Notes under the pieces: generated by a model
What the model was told of the DNA's origin: nothing
The model's input: only the letters and a program-made list of their open reading frames with translations
Databases searched by the model: none
Source: Haplosporangium gracile
Taxonomy: Eukaryota > Mortierellomycota > Mortierellomycetes > Mortierellales > Mortierellaceae
Assembly (NCBI GenBank): GCA_015499985.1
Contig: JAAAUF010000011.1
Location: forward strand, 58,351-122,350
Direction: 5' to 3'
DNA: 64,000 nucleotides
Translations under genes and position numbers: made by a program
In this document: piece after piece, positions 35,685 through 47,961 of the stretch
Position numbering within the stretch: the first letter of the stretch is position 1
Layout: each line of letters starts with the position of its first letter

Positions 35685-36114
35685 GCTCTTGGTTTTCATT
35701 GAAGAGATACCAGTCCAACGAGAAAGAAAGAAAGAAAGTGTGATCTGGCTCCCCTTTATCTATGGAGTCATGCTCAAAGGTTATCACCACCCTTACTTAC
35801 AATTCAATCATGAGTTCGTATCGGCGGAAAAAGTCTGAAAACAGCTGTGGCCGTGCGGCAGCCGATGGTCTGGCAGAGGCATATCGTTGGTTCTGATTCT
35901 GGTGTTGGTTCTGGTATTGCTGATGTTGTCCTTGCTGTTGGTCCTGGTGGTGGTCTATTGGGTTGCCGTAGGTATCTTGGTGAAAGGAAGTGAAGGAGGA
36001 GGCAGCAAGATGGTGATGCTGGGGTTGTGGCTGGAAGATGGGTTGCTGCTGCGAGGAGACGACTCCGCCCATGACGGCGCTGCTTGTCCTCGATCGTGGT
36101 TGAAAGATACTCAT
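34443..36114 (-). CDS. AKTIP: AKTIP/FTS-like ubiquitin E2 variant
   Basis: Exons 36114-35801, 35561-35491, 35050-34616 and 34486-34443 give 287 aa. A Gln/His-rich disordered N terminus (about 95 aa) precedes a UBC fold. It begins FSDFFRRYELMIEFTNLRN, then CPSGLYVMPAADNMNLWFGT, LFVHKGYYRNAVFKFQLTIP, ADYPDSRPTVHFLSDMWHPL and LFHVLHFVKAVFKK. The region after WHPLID lacks the E2 catalytic Cys, as in AKTIP (Fused Toes), so it is a non-catalytic E2 variant. AKTIP joins FHIP and Hook to link early endosomes to dynein, a module studied in Aspergillus as FtsA. The last exon supplies the tail ELKQKMISSAVSK. Identification rests on the WFG..F..G.Y...VFKF core and the missing Cys. Confidence 0.88.
35651..35684. 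repeat. (GACA)n microsatellite in AKTIP intron 1
   Basis: Repeated GACA/CAGA tetramers with one interruption lie inside the first intron of the E2-variant gene. Confidence 0.85.
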
Positions 36115-36716
36115 TGATTATTTTGGTTGAATGAATAGAATGGAAATGAAAGGAGGTGTGTATGTGTGTGTGAAGTGAACAAAAGTCAAAGATATGTTGA
36201 GTAGGTTTGGGAAAAGAAGAAAAGAAAGAAAATAGTTTGACTGTGGGGATTAGGTAGCGAATGAAGCGAGGAGACAAGCTGACAAGAGAGAAGGCAATGA
36301 GACAAGAAGAAGAGCAAAAAGAGGTGGAGAGGGTGAAGGTGAGCGAGAAGTGTAAGGAAAAGGGAAGAAAGAAAGGAAGAAGAGGAAGGAAGTAGAGAGA
36401 AAAAGAAGAACAAGAAGGACGAGTTGAAGGTCTTCAGGGACACAGTCAATTTGAGCTTCCCTTTGACAGACCGACGAGTGACTGACACATCAGGCACAGA
36501 CTCCAAAGACTCACACACAGGCACACGAACAAGCGCGCGCACAACGGTACATACATACAAGGTGGACATGTGCGATCTATATCGATACAAGCGCCGCCGA
36601 TCATACACACAGCCCTTCATTGTCATCTGTTGGCTTCATGCGGGTTTCCTTATTCTTTTTTTATGCTGCAAATTTGGCTAGTCTTCAATCGACACATCGC
36701 AAAAAAAAAAAAAGGG
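36115..36716. other. AKTIP upstream region and GPN2 3' flank
   Basis: The stretch from about 36180 to 36420 is nearly all purine on the plus strand, so C+T-rich on the AKTIP sense strand. The rest shows no gene. Confidence 0.5.
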
Positions 36717-38122
36717 TTATTCGTCAGCAAAGTCCACTCGCTTCTTGCCGTCCCGAAGTTCACCCTTCTCAGACTGGCGCTCTGATGGCTTGCTCTCTGC
36801 TGCCAAGGTAACTTCACTCTCAGTCTCCTCGTCCTCCTTGGGCATCTTGTACTCTCGTGCAAACCGGTACAGATCCTCATTTGGGTCCTCGTTCTCAAGA
36901 TACCGCTCCTGTACATCATGCACCGAGCTGTCCCACTCGGATCCTGCGCGCATCGCCGTCATAAAAATGCTCTCGTTCGCCTCCTCTAGACCGCCAAACA
37001 CATATCCGCTAGCCTTATCAATTGCACGGACAACCTTCGTCACCGACTCTTTATCCTGAATGCACAGCGTCTCAAAGCCCACCAGGGCAAAGTCCTCGAT
37101 CAATTCGCACATGGCCTCGTTGAGTTGCTGGAATCGCTTCATGAATGGGTCTTGGTTCAGGTGGAACTGCAAGTAGCTGAGATCAGCCACATTGGTGTAG
37201 AAATCCAGTGACATGGGTAACCGTCCATATGTCTCAATCAGATCAACCTTGGAAAGAACATTCACGTGGGGGAGTTCCAGTTGGAGCATCGTCTTGAGCG
37301 AAAGGAGCAACACCGAAATGTACTTTGCAGCATCCGTGCAGTAATGCGAGTCCACTAAGTGTACGCAGCACAACTAACATGTACAGAAAAGTAACGCATT
37401 AGTAAAATGGCTTGTAAATATTTTACTTCCGCAGCGTAAGGGTTGAACAATCCGATTCTGCTTACCCTATATCCCATCTTTTCCAGTCTGTTGAGGATCC
37501 GCTTCATGGCGTCGTTGTGTGTGTAAAGCTCGACCTGTCCCGGGCAGTCAAAGACGATGTAGTCGTCTCCACATGCTTTAAGCTTTTCCTCAAGCCACTC
37601 CATGTTGTCGGCCAGATACTCCATGCAATAGATGATGCCTCCGTTGGGACCCAGTTGTAAATTCTCCATTGTGTCCTCCAGTGAAATTAACTCCAGAATC
37701 GAAATATCGGTTGGATATGGGACAACCTCGTTGGCGGGGTCCAAGTTAACGATGGTCGTCTTCCTACAATGGGGACAAGATGTTGCATGTTAATATCCAG
37801 TTGATCAGCCTTGCCTTTAAAAGACACTATGATAGTTACAAAAGGTACAACAGTGCTGCTTACCTCTCCATACCATTGAGGAACTGGTACATTCCATTGC
37901 AGTATGTCGTCTTGCCTGACCCTGGAGGTCCAATAACTACCTGAAAAAGGATCGGTTACAACCGCAACAGAGAAAGGCCGTAGTGGCGCATTAGTTCCTT
38001 TTTTTTTTTGTTCTTTTTGCACATGGTTCATGGCATTCTCTTGGTAAAGTGTTTATTGTGTTTCTGTTGTCTGCCTCGTCGCTGAAGTCCTTCGACCCGA
38101 TCGTTACCTGTGCGAATGGCAT
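36717..38122 (-). CDS. GPN2: GPN-loop GTPase 2
   Basis: Exons 38122-38108, 37940-37864, 37763-37466 and 37373-36717 give 348 aa. P-loop GPPGSGKTT is at residues 9-17 and is completed only after splicing of the five-codon first exon. Other motifs are [15 protein letters not shown] (switch I area), [20 protein letters not shown] with the GPN loop at 69-71, [20 protein letters not shown] (G3), and [16 protein letters not shown] (G4). The C terminus is acidic and specific to this protein. GPN2 helps assemble and import RNA polymerase II with GPN1 and GPN3 in the cytoplasm. GPN2 is preferred over GPN3 because of the IYCMEYL signature directly after GPNGG. It diverges from the gamma-glutamyltransferase gene. 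Confidence 0.94.
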
Positions 38123-39068
38123 TTCTGTTTCGTTGTAGTCTGCGGAGAAATGGGAGGAGAGATCGTCTGCTGTGGAAAACTGCAGAAGGTTGCATCTTAT
38201 ATACCAGGGAGAGCGCACGTGACATTCGGCGAAGCTGGCCACTTTTTCTTTGCTTTTTGCTTCCACTTTGTTCACTTAGCAGGCATAGTTAGCTTAAACG
38301 ACAATGGTTATTCTGCCAAGTTCATTGACCACTGCTTACTTCTGGTGTCCAACTGGGCGCCGCAGACAAGCCATTTGTTACTCACTTCGTTTTTGAGCCC
38401 ATGTCGATCCACCTGGTGACCGATGATGAGCCTTTGGACTCTCCTTGACACGTTGGCAAAGTGAGCTACAACGTGTTTTTTGAGGGGGTACTTGCTACTA
38501 CCCGCATATCCTTCGTTCACACTTATTTTCGTGTTGTTTGTATTGCCTATTAGTTGGGGTACACGCAAGCTATGTGTACAAGGTTGTCTTGTTTGCCTGT
38601 GCAAAAAGAACTCTTCGAAAGAAAGAAGACGGGACATTTATGCATGCATAAGCTACAACTTTCTATATTCACAACCGTTTACTATCGCGCTCCCCTCTTC
38701 CTCCACCTCCTTCCTTCCATTCCCAATTCGCATCAAGGCAGAAACTAACCCCTTATTTCTGCGCCCAACCCAAGAACGAATGTTTGCCCCTGAACAGCAA
38801 GGTTCGCTTTCGTGGACCTGCCTGTCTCACCATTGTACCACTCGCTTCCCCCTTCTTCTTTCTTTTCTTCTTTCTGCTCCTTACCTTCTTCCTCACTTTC
38901 CTACTCTTTACTACTTTTCTTTTTTCTTCTTTTCCTCTGTTTCTTTTCTCAACTTCACTTTATCTCTTCCCTCACGTTCCATACCCTCCACCAGCCCTCG
39001 TACCCGCTAACAGCGCAGCAAAGCATCCCAACTCGACACAACAGAACGAAATACAAGAAGGAACACCA
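38123..39068. promoter_or_regulatory. Intergenic region between GPN2 and the gamma-glutamyltransferase gene
   Basis: 946 bp with no convincing gene. About 38840-38990 is a near-continuous C+T tract on the strand of the gamma-glutamyltransferase gene, ending about 80 bp before its ATG. Confidence 0.5.
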
Positions 39069-41751
39069 ATGTCAAGTGGCAAGCAGAATATATCGACAGC
39101 CGAGCAGGGACAGGTTGACCCACGGTCCTCCATCGACGGGGATGAAACAGCGGCACTCTTACCAACGCAGCGTCAACAGCAACAACCCTCTGGCAATAGC
39201 AGCAGCGGCAAGCGATTGAGCACCGCCAGTAACAGCAGCAGTCGCTCCCTTTCCGAGCATGCCAGAAAGAAGATCATTATCACTCTCACCTCTATTTCTG
39301 GCGCATTGCTCGTTATCCTCGCCTTTACTTTGGTTGGCAAGGTTGGGGCACCTTCAGGTACATATCATTCATGCATCCTTCATATTTGACGATCGCAGAA
39401 AGGCCTTGTTTTTTCTTTGCAGAGATCATATATCTCACCATTGGTATAACACTCTTTTATGTAGTCATTGAGCAGAATAGACCAGTGTTGATCAAAGCCA
39501 AGCATGGAGCAGTTGCTGCAGAGGAGATCCATTGCTCAGAGATTGGTGTCGAAGGTAACAATCCTTGTTTTCGCGCAATTGAAGGCTTTCTTGCCAGATT
39601 TAATATGGGAGTGAAAGAGAGGCGCTAATTGTTTATTATTGTCTCTTTCATGCTTTATGCATTACCCCCTTGTTTTTCATATGTTGGACATTTGTGTTTT
39701 GTTTACCAGTTTTGAAGGAGGGTGGAAACGCAGTGGATGCAGCTATTGCCTCCTGTTTATGCATCGGTACCATCAACTCATTTTCGGCTGGTATTGGCGG
39801 GGGAGGGTTCATGGCCATCCGGCTCCCCAACGGGACTGTCGAGACGATTGACTTTCGCGAGACCGCCCCTACAGGAGCCTACTCGACCATGTTCAAGAAA
39901 GATCCAATGCTCGCCCAACTTGGCGGACTTTCTGTTGCAGTGCCTGGTGAAATCAAGGGTCTCGAGTTGGCGCACAAGCGCCATGGAAAACTGCCCTGGA
40001 AGAGGCTGTTTGCGCCCTCTGTCAAGATGGCCAGGGAGGGTTGGGCGGTCGGTCCTGAGCTTGCTAATCGTATCCAGAGAGTGCGCGTCATGATGGAGAC
40101 TGAGCCGGACTGGAAGCATGTGTTTGCATCAGCAGACGGCATTGCCTTGAAGGAGGGACAGTGGATCAAGCGCGAGGCCCTTGCAGACACACTGGAGAAG
40201 ATTGGTGAAGAGGGAGCGGATGCATTTTACATGGGCTCGATTGCCCAGGGGATTGTCGACCATGTGCAAAAGCACGGCGGCATCCTGACCATGGATGACA
40301 TGAAGGCTTACAAACCTTTGGTCAAAGAGCCCATTGTCGGATACTACCAGGGTCGTAAGGTGTACACCTCTCCGGCACCGACCAGTGGACCAGCACTTAT
40401 CAGCATCCTCAACATTCTCGAGCGATACAACATGGGCAAATTCAAGCAGGATATCAACGTCGAAACCCAGCGCTTTGTCGAAGCCATGAAGTGTATGTGT
40501 TCCTCTGTTTCTCCTTGTCACCTATCGTTTTGTAGTCGCTGTTCGCATGTTCACTCTACTAACACTCGTCCTATTTTCAATTGAATGACAATAGTTGGCT
40601 TTGCACAGAGGACTGAGCTGGGTGATCCCGACTTTACCGATCTGACGAGCGTCGTCAAGTCGATGGTTTCCAAGGACACAGCAGCAGTCATTCGTGCCAA
40701 CATCTCAGATACACGCACGTTCCCAGTGGAGTACTACAACCCCCACTGGGGCCCAATCGACAACCACGGCACGACACACATGTCGACGGTTGACAGGGAT
40801 GACATGGCTGTCGCATTGACTTCGACTGTAAACTTATTGTTTGGATCTAAGCTGCTGGACCCCAAGACGGGCGTGATTCTGAACAATGAGATGGATGACT
40901 TTTCGATTCCCGGATATGCGAATGCCTTTGGCCTGCAACCCTCTCCTTTCAATTACCCCGAGCCAGGCAAGCGGCCCCTATCGTCGTGTGTACCGACCAT
41001 TGTCGAGCGGGACGGCAAGTTTGAGATGTCCCTTGGAGGAAGTGGAGGCTCCCGGATCTTGACCGCTGTTATTCAGGTAAGGGCACTTGCATAGGGCATA
41101 AAAGGGATGAGAGGGAGAGGGAGAGAGAGAGAGAGAGAGAGAGAAGGCGCGTGCGTGTTGACTGTAATGGCAATGTATGATGACAGTTGAAAAGAACAAG
41201 AAAGAGGATACAGGATATAATGGGAAAGATGGACGGGTGTTTGTTTTTGCCCGTGCCAAGGTGCAAGGGTGGTTGATGGTGATGGTGATGATGTGATTGT
41301 TGGAATATCGTGTAAAGATGGAAACTAATTATTGCCCCCCTTACTTCTTCCCCTCTTCCCTCTTGGGTCAATCTCTCTTTTTTTTTCCCTTTCCTTTTTT
41401 GCTTTGCATGATGCGCATTGCCGTTATCATTTCCTGCTCTTCTTCCTCTCCTCAATGGGGGTAAACAATCATATTGCTAAGACATTGCTCAGTGTGTACA
41501 ACTACGACCTTAATATCATGGATGCGATCGAGAACCCCCGCATTCACCACCAGTTGATGCCGCATGTGGTCGATATCGAGGCAGGATACCCGGCGGAAGA
41601 GATTGCCTACCTCAGATCGGTTGGACATAATGTCACCATCTTTAACCGCGCAGAAGCCAAGGCCGAGATCCAGGCCGTCATGCGACAGGCTGATGGCTAT
41701 GTCTATGCCTCCAGCGACACCCGCAAGCATGGCATTGCCGCCGGTTACTAA
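39069..41751 (+). CDS. Gamma-glutamyltranspeptidase, type II membrane form
   Basis: Exons 39069-39357, 39423-39554, 39710-40492, 40595-41076 and 41482-41751 give 651 aa. A Ser/Gln-rich cytosolic tail precedes one membrane anchor (residues about 68-90). The large-subunit part shows EGGNAVDAAIASCLCIGTIN, SAGIGGGGFMAIRLPNG and TIDFRETAPTGAY. Autocleavage is expected before Thr461 in DNHGTTHMS, the N-terminal nucleophile. MSLGGSGGSRI forms the oxyanion and substrate-binding loop. The enzyme cleaves gamma-glutamyl bonds of glutathione and its conjugates, in fungi usually at the vacuole, releasing Cys-Gly conjugates. This fits functionally with an ABCC transporter of glutathione conjugates elsewhere in the window, though they are not linked as a cluster. 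Exon 2 is read through a possible 21-nt mini-intron because that would be too short. Confidence 0.93.
41121..41144. repeat. (GA)n microsatellite in gamma-glutamyltransferase intron 4
   Basis: 24 bases of GA repeat, preceded by further purine sequence, inside the 405-bp last intron. Confidence 0.9.
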
Positions 41752-42346
41752 CATAGCATGTTACGAGAGAGACATAAATAGCGAAGAATATCATTTTGTC
41801 TACAGAACTGGGCTAGAGTGTGCTGTTGTGGTCAGGGCATGAGCATGGTGTGTGGCGTGAGTTGTGTGTCAGTGTGCCAGTGTGTCAGTGTGTCAGTGTG
41901 TCAGGGTACAGTAAATGTGTTTGACTGTAGGTATATCTTGGGCATAGGGTGTGTCCGTGTGGGCCAAAGCCAAACCTTATGTCTCGATCTGCTGGGGATG
42001 GTGATGATGTCCCACAAGGCTTGTTGAACGCAAACAGCAGACGTACAGGCGCACAAGTGTACACAAAGTGCGTGGGGTGAACATTGCAACAGAATAAATC
42101 CATGGGGCAATGACATGCCCCCCTCCCACCCCCGTCCATCGAAAAAATCTTTTCCTTCGTCTTTTGACTCTCTTTTTTCTTTTCTACCTTTGCCTTCCCT
42201 CCCCCCTTCTCTTTCTCCCTTCTCCCCTGTCCTACTTTTTCCTCCTCCTTCTTATTTCTTTATTCTTCGTTCCTCTCTTCTTTCCTTCCTTCTACCCCCA
42301 ACACCAACACCCTTCATCACCACCTAACGACTTCCTTTTACATTCA
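41752..42346. other. 3' flank and upstream region of the LRR gene
   Basis: GTGTCAGT-type short tandem repeats lie at about 41870-41905. A dense C+T tract from about 42140 to 42300 is on the sense strand of the following gene. Confidence 0.55.
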
Positions 42347-45300
42347 ATGACGGACAAACCCATCCCTGGAGACAAATATGTCCGCACGCTCTCCCACTAC
42401 CTCCGCTCAAACCAGCGCAGACTCCTCCCGCCAACACCGCCACCAGTTCCCGCCATACCCGCCTCCCTCGCCGCCACCACCGCCGCACAAGCCCGCTCTC
42501 TCGTCACCCCCGCCGACCCCATGGCCGCCGCATACGAAAACATGGTCTCCTCAATATGGTCCGCCACCGCAGCCGTCGTCAACTCCATTAATCCTACTTT
42601 AACAGACAGACCCCTCTCTCCTCAGGAACGAGATATATACACTGGCGCATGGGACGGCACTGGAGCCATCCTCCCAGACTCGAACCCATCTGAGCGTCAA
42701 CTCTACCTCTCGGCCCAGCTTCGCTCACCCATCCTCCCCCTCGACCTCTACTACCTTCTCTACCTGCTCGAGCGGTTTGAACAGGTCGGAATCGACCTCG
42801 AGGGCTGGAATGGCACCACTGCCAAACCCGTGGGAGACTCGAAACCACGCGTCATCTCGCAGGACAACTCCCAAAAGAGACACTCGATTGCTATTGTCAC
42901 CCCCGCTGGTGTGAATAACTCGGCCAGCTTTTCTTCCTTCCCACCCTCAGCAGCGACCAACGGCGGGAATGCTGCTCCCACTTCTAACATGAAATCTAAC
43001 AGGCCCGAGTCCATTCGTTCCTTCCAGTCTGCTGCCCTCTCGACGTTGACCTTGATCACAGGGTGGAAGCAGTGGTCGACAGCAGCCAGTTCGAGCTCCA
43101 GTAACCTCAGCATTACCGACGACATTCACTTTATTCAAAAGTTTATGCGACACCTACCCAGTCTGAGACTATGTGCCAAAATTCCACCAGGAGACCAGTT
43201 CCAAGGCAAGGGCAGGATCGAGGGCTTTCAGGCGGAGGCCATCTTGACGCTGTTCAACCACGGGCGTCCAGTACCAACACAAGGCAGCAGCAGCAGCAAC
43301 AACAACGGCGATTCTACTTCCAACGGTGATGATACACTCCTCCTGCTCCCCCTTGCTGCAACCTTCTCAGCTCTCACGCATTTGGAGCTGCATAAAATCC
43401 CTCCAGATAGTATCGAGGGGTGGGAAGTTTTGATGAAACAGCTCAAATCCCTGGTCATCATTCAGTCAGGCATGGAAGACGTGTACGATATCATGGTCAA
43501 GTCTGTCATTGATAGCGAGCGTCGCAGGCGTCAGCGGATATCGCGGGAGAAGAGTCGGGCCATCCTAATTCAGAAGGAGCAACAGGAGGCACTCAAGGAC
43601 GCCGCACTGACTTCTCAAGAACTTGAAGTCGACCCTACTGCCAAGGATGAGACCAGCAATGGATCTGCCTCGTCTTTCTCGGTCGCGTCAGGAGCAGGAT
43701 CAGACTCTTTGGAATCGGACGCAGTGATATTGTCCTCCCTCAAGATGTGGCCTCTCCTTCGCCATCTCTCCCTGTCGGACAACTCGCTCCCTACATTGAC
43801 GCGTAATGACACCTTCATTCACACTCAGTCGATTGCCAGCCTGGACCTCTCCCACAACTTGTTCCTCTCGCCACCTTCAGCGCTGATTCACTTGCACAAC
43901 CTGCACAACTTGAACTTGTCATATAACATGATTTCGGGTGTCCAGTCGATTTATCAGATTCTGGGCAACATTGCCATTTTGGACTTGCGTGGCAACCGTC
44001 TGGAGAGCCTTTCGGGACTGGAGAGGCTCTGGAATCTGGAGAAGGTGGATGTCAGAGAGAATCATCTGGACGAAGCTGCCGAAGTGGGCCGTTTGGCTGC
44101 CCTGCCTGGTATCCGCGAGGTCTGGTCGGAGAGGAACCCGTTCTGTTTGATTCAGGTAACGTTTGAATGCTGTTTGTTGGACAATCTACGCACAGTAGTT
44201 TTGTTGTTTTTTGCATCTTGTTCACAGGCTTTTTTTTTCTAATTTGGGTAGCCTAAACACCGTCTGGAGATCCTTGCAGTCTTCAAGGCCAATGGGCATG
44301 ATCTTATGCTGGACGGATCATTGGCCTCGTTTAACGAGAAGCGCTTGCTTGCGAACATGAGCCCATCTGCATTCTCGACGACCATCTCCAGTATCAACAA
44401 TGTGGCCAATATACCCTCTGCATCTGCGCCCATTGCCACTTTTGCCAAGGAGCTTGTTCGTCCCGAGCCCATCCGCCATTCTCGAACACCCTCTTCCAAG
44501 ACAGACGAGGCCTTGAATGCTGCTACTTTGTCACCCCCTGGCACTAGTAGGTCGTCGCCTGTTCCCAAACTGGCGAAAAAGAAGCTCGTCAAATCCACGA
44601 AACGAATCAAGCGTGTTGTCAATCTGGACAGCGATCATGAGGAGGAGACGGTACCGCCAGGAGCAGACGATGATGTGAAGGGATTGGCAAGCTTGGAGAG
44701 CGACGAAGACAGGGGTGTGAGCGTTCAGTTGTCAGAGTCCAAACTCGGATCGCCTGTTGTTCTTGGCAAGAAAAAGAAAAAGAAGGCAGCGAAGTCATCA
44801 GGATCTCCTACGGGCGATACATCGTCACCTACCCAGGAAGTCGGAGAGTCAAAGGATGTCAGTCAAGGAAACGGCGAGCAAAAGGAGAAGGAGAAGGAGA
44901 AGGTTAAGAAGAAGGTCTCCAAGAAGAAGAATGCGACTGGTGTGGCGAATGTTGGTGTACCCGCGTCTGTCAATTTTGCAGGAGACGAGGAGGACCCTAC
45001 GATCGACCACTCACTCTGCCGAGACGACCACGTTCATCGACATCGTTTGGCCCACCTGGAAAAGTCGATTGCTTCCAAGCAACTGGAGCGATCTCACACA
45101 TCGTTTGCGCCACTTGTGGCATCCGTAGCAACAGCCCCATCCGCTCCAGCACCATCCCAGCACCAACGACACCCCTCCAGAGGCATTTTGAAACGCAACC
45201 CGACGATGCCTGTCAACGGCAGTGGCGCGATCTCGCCCAGACTGAGGCCCTCGTCGCCGATTGGTTCGTTTAATTCGGATGATGGTGGTGCGGATGGGTA

Positions 45301-45421
45301 CCGGCGGAGGATTGAGGCGATGCGCAACGAGGCAGGCAAGAACTGGCTGATGGTCTTGGCTGAGATGGACAAGGATATGGCACAACAGGAGGAGTACGCA
45401 CGCGAAAACGATTCACACTAG
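42347..45421 (+). CDS. Leucine-rich-repeat protein with STK11IP-like layout
   Basis: Exons 42347-44155 and 44252-45421 give 992 aa. A Pro/Ala-rich N terminus leads to a conserved block around residues 330-400 (LAATFSALTHLELHKIPPDS, LMKQLKSLVIIQSGMEDVYD) that resembles the LIP1 region of LKB1-interacting protein STK11IP. LRRs follow at about 465-603: WPLLRHLSLSDNSLPTL, IASLDLSHNLFLSPPSALI, LHNLNLSYNMISGVQS, IAILDLRGNRLESLSGLERL and LEKVDVRENHLDEAAEVGRL. An LRR cap ends in SERNPFCLIQPKHRLEIL. The C terminus is Lys- and Ser-rich with Lys runs and looks disordered. Animal STK11IP binds LKB1 kinase and acts at lysosomes; whether this protein does so is unknown. Fungal LRR proteins with similar ends are mostly uncharacterised, so the name is structural only. 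Confidence 0.8.
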
Positions 45422-45654
45422 TCTGCCTCTGTTCCTTTCTTGCTAGCATACAGCATAGCCTTAATGTATGCTACTGTCGCTCCCTTAGTTTTTGACGCTT
45501 GATCCAAAGTCAATTTTTATTAAAAACGCATGTCAAGCGGACTGCGAAACGTGATGTCCCTTTTTTTTTTTTTTTTTTCAAAAAACCCTCTTGAAAAAAA
45601 AAAAAAAATACGGGCTTTGGTTCACACATCACCTTTTCAAACAAGAACAGAGCA

Positions 45655-47961
45655 ATGGCGGAATTCGAGCAAGTCAACACGGCATTCCTTGCGTGGCTCG
45701 CAGCCAACGGAGCCGCTGTCTCAAAGTCTATTGCCATCCAGGACTATGCTGCCGAGGGTGCCGGTCGTGGCGTCGTTGCGATTGCCAATATCAATGTAAA
45801 CCATGAGGGAGCACATTCAGGAAAATGGCGTCATAAAGACGGGCTAGATACATTACAGGAAAACAGAGCCGTTTTTGCAATTGGAGAAGACGCTGACGCC
45901 TGTAGAAACATTCTTTCTGATATATTATTTCTTGTAGAAAGATGAGGAGCTGTTCTCGATTCCCCGACCATTGCTTCTCTCGCCCGAGACGTCCGAGTTG
46001 GCCAAGAAGCTGGATCTGACGACACTTGAAGGATGGAACCCGTTGATGATCTGTATGATTTATGAGTATGGTCGCGGAGCTGCTTCTCACTGGAAGCCAT
46101 ACTTTGGTAAGTCTCTTATAGGAAGTTCCTTGCGCATGTTGGTGCAAACTGATTTAATGTAACTAATGTTTATACGCTTTTTGTGTGCGTAACTGATAGA
46201 TATTTTGCCAATGGAGTTCTCAACGCCAATGTTCTGGAGTGCTGAAGAGTTGAAGGAGCTTGCAGGCACTGGAGTCATCGGTAACAAAAGAAATTACGCT
46301 CTGACCCTACCTTGGATTCTATCACGTAACTGGGCACCGCTTTGTATCTCGAAGACATGGAAGAGACTAACATCCATCATTGACTGTTTCAAATCGTCAT
46401 AGACAAGGTTGGTCGTGAGGAGGCAGAATTGATTTTCAAAGAGAAACTGTGGCCATTGATCAGCACACATCCAGACCTGTTCCCTGCCACCGAACATCGG
46501 GAGCTGGACAAGGAGGCGGGATTCTTGAACGTTTTCCATCGCATGGGATCGTTGATTATGGCTTATGCGTTCCATGATACACTTCCGGACAAGGATGGAG
46601 ACGAGGACATGGATTCAGATGATGATGAGGAAGAAGAAGAGGAGGAGAAGGTTAATGTGTCCATGGTCCCTATGGCAGATATGTTGAACCACAAGACTGG
46701 ACACAACAACGTAAGAGGGAATCAATTCTTTCGTTTGCAGCCTGGGAAATGAGTGTTGCCAACATGACTGCATTACTGACGTTAATGCTTCATTTATCAC
46801 ACTAGGCAAGGCTGTTTCATGAGAAGGAATGCTTGAGAATGGTCGCTATTAAGCCTATCAAGAGCGGTCAACAGATCGTATGTGTACTGGAAGCATGGAT
46901 GGCGATTGAGTTTAAGAAGTATCGAGACAGAGGCATTCTCTTTTTTGTCTTTTTAACTGACCATTTCTGCTTTCCACATCCTTAGTACAACACATATGGC
47001 GAACTTTGTAACGCGGGTGAGTTTTTCATTTCATAACAACGGACTGAACTGAAATGCTAAGGGCGGATCAAGAAAGTTGGGGAAAAAAAATGTTGCTCGT
47101 ATTAACTTTAATTACCTTCGCTGTTTTTAAGATCTATTGAGAAAGTACGGATTTGTGGATGTGCCCAACCCAAACAACATTGCGGAGATCAGCGGCGAGT
47201 CTGTGGTGGCCGTATGCACCGCTGCAGATGACAATGGAAAGGACGAGAAAGTTGAATGGCTCCTCGAACAAGATGGTCTTGAAGAGTAAGTTTTTTTTTC
47301 ATGTTTTTTTTTGAACTCTGTCTGAGATGAGCTTTTTTGTAGGGATAGCGCATATATTTATTTACTGTTGTAATATCGCTGGCTTTTTTTTTTTTTTTTT
47401 TTTTTTTTTCCTGGTGGTAGTTTCTTCATTTTGGAGGCAGGCGGCGAGATTCCCGAGGAGTTGATTGGATGTGCAAAGATCTTGATGATGCCGATCAATG
47501 AGTTCAAGACGACGGTTATTGAAGGCAAGAAGTTGCCCAGTACAAAGCTCACAGTCGAGGTGCAAAAGGTTTTGCGAGAACTTCTCGAGGCCAAACTGGC
47601 TGAATACCCTTCTTCCGCCAAGGTAAAGCTTATTTCTATGGACAGTGAGACTTGGAAACGCGTGTGGATGGTGATATATCTTACTGACATCTTAAGGTTT
47701 TTTTTTTCCGTGGAAAATTAAATGTGCAAAATCTAGGAGGACAAGATGATGTTGAAGCAACCTATCGGGACCATCCCAGAACGGACACGCAGTGCCGTAG
47801 TCGTCCGGTCAAACGAACGCGAGATTGTGCAGAGCGTACTGGATCAGGTCAAGAAGTGGAGACCTCCACCACCTCCCGCTGCTGCTTCAATTGGCAAGCA
47901 AAAGGGAAATGGCAAGGGACAGCCTCCTAACAAGGGCAAGAAGCCTTATCAGAAGAAGTAG
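45655..47961 (+). CDS. RKM4: SET-domain lysine methyltransferase, SETD6/Rkm4 type
   Basis: Nine exons (45655-45795, 45938-46106, 46200-46280, 46403-46710, 46806-46877, 46986-47016, 47132-47285, 47421-47622, 47737-47961) give 460 aa. The N-terminal SET half shows AEGAGRGVVAIANI and DEELFSIPRPLLLS. An iSET insert follows, including an Asp/Glu run near residue 250. The catalytic half is VPMADMLNHKTGHNNARLFH, ECLRMVAIKPIKSGQQIYNT and YGELCNADLLRKYGFVD, where NH and NTYG carry AdoMet-binding and active-site residues. A Rubisco-LSMT substrate-binding helical domain and a Lys-rich tail end the protein. SETD6 methylates chromatin and signalling proteins; yeast Rkm4 monomethylates ribosomal protein L42. 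Substrate here is inferred from family only. Nine exons in 2.3 kb make it the most intron-dense gene in the window. Confidence 0.92.

Noticed and set aside
24676..41751. ABCC transporter and gamma-glutamyltransferase as a detoxification cluster
   Set aside because: They are about 9 kb apart, separated by unrelated housekeeping genes, with no shared regulatory motif.
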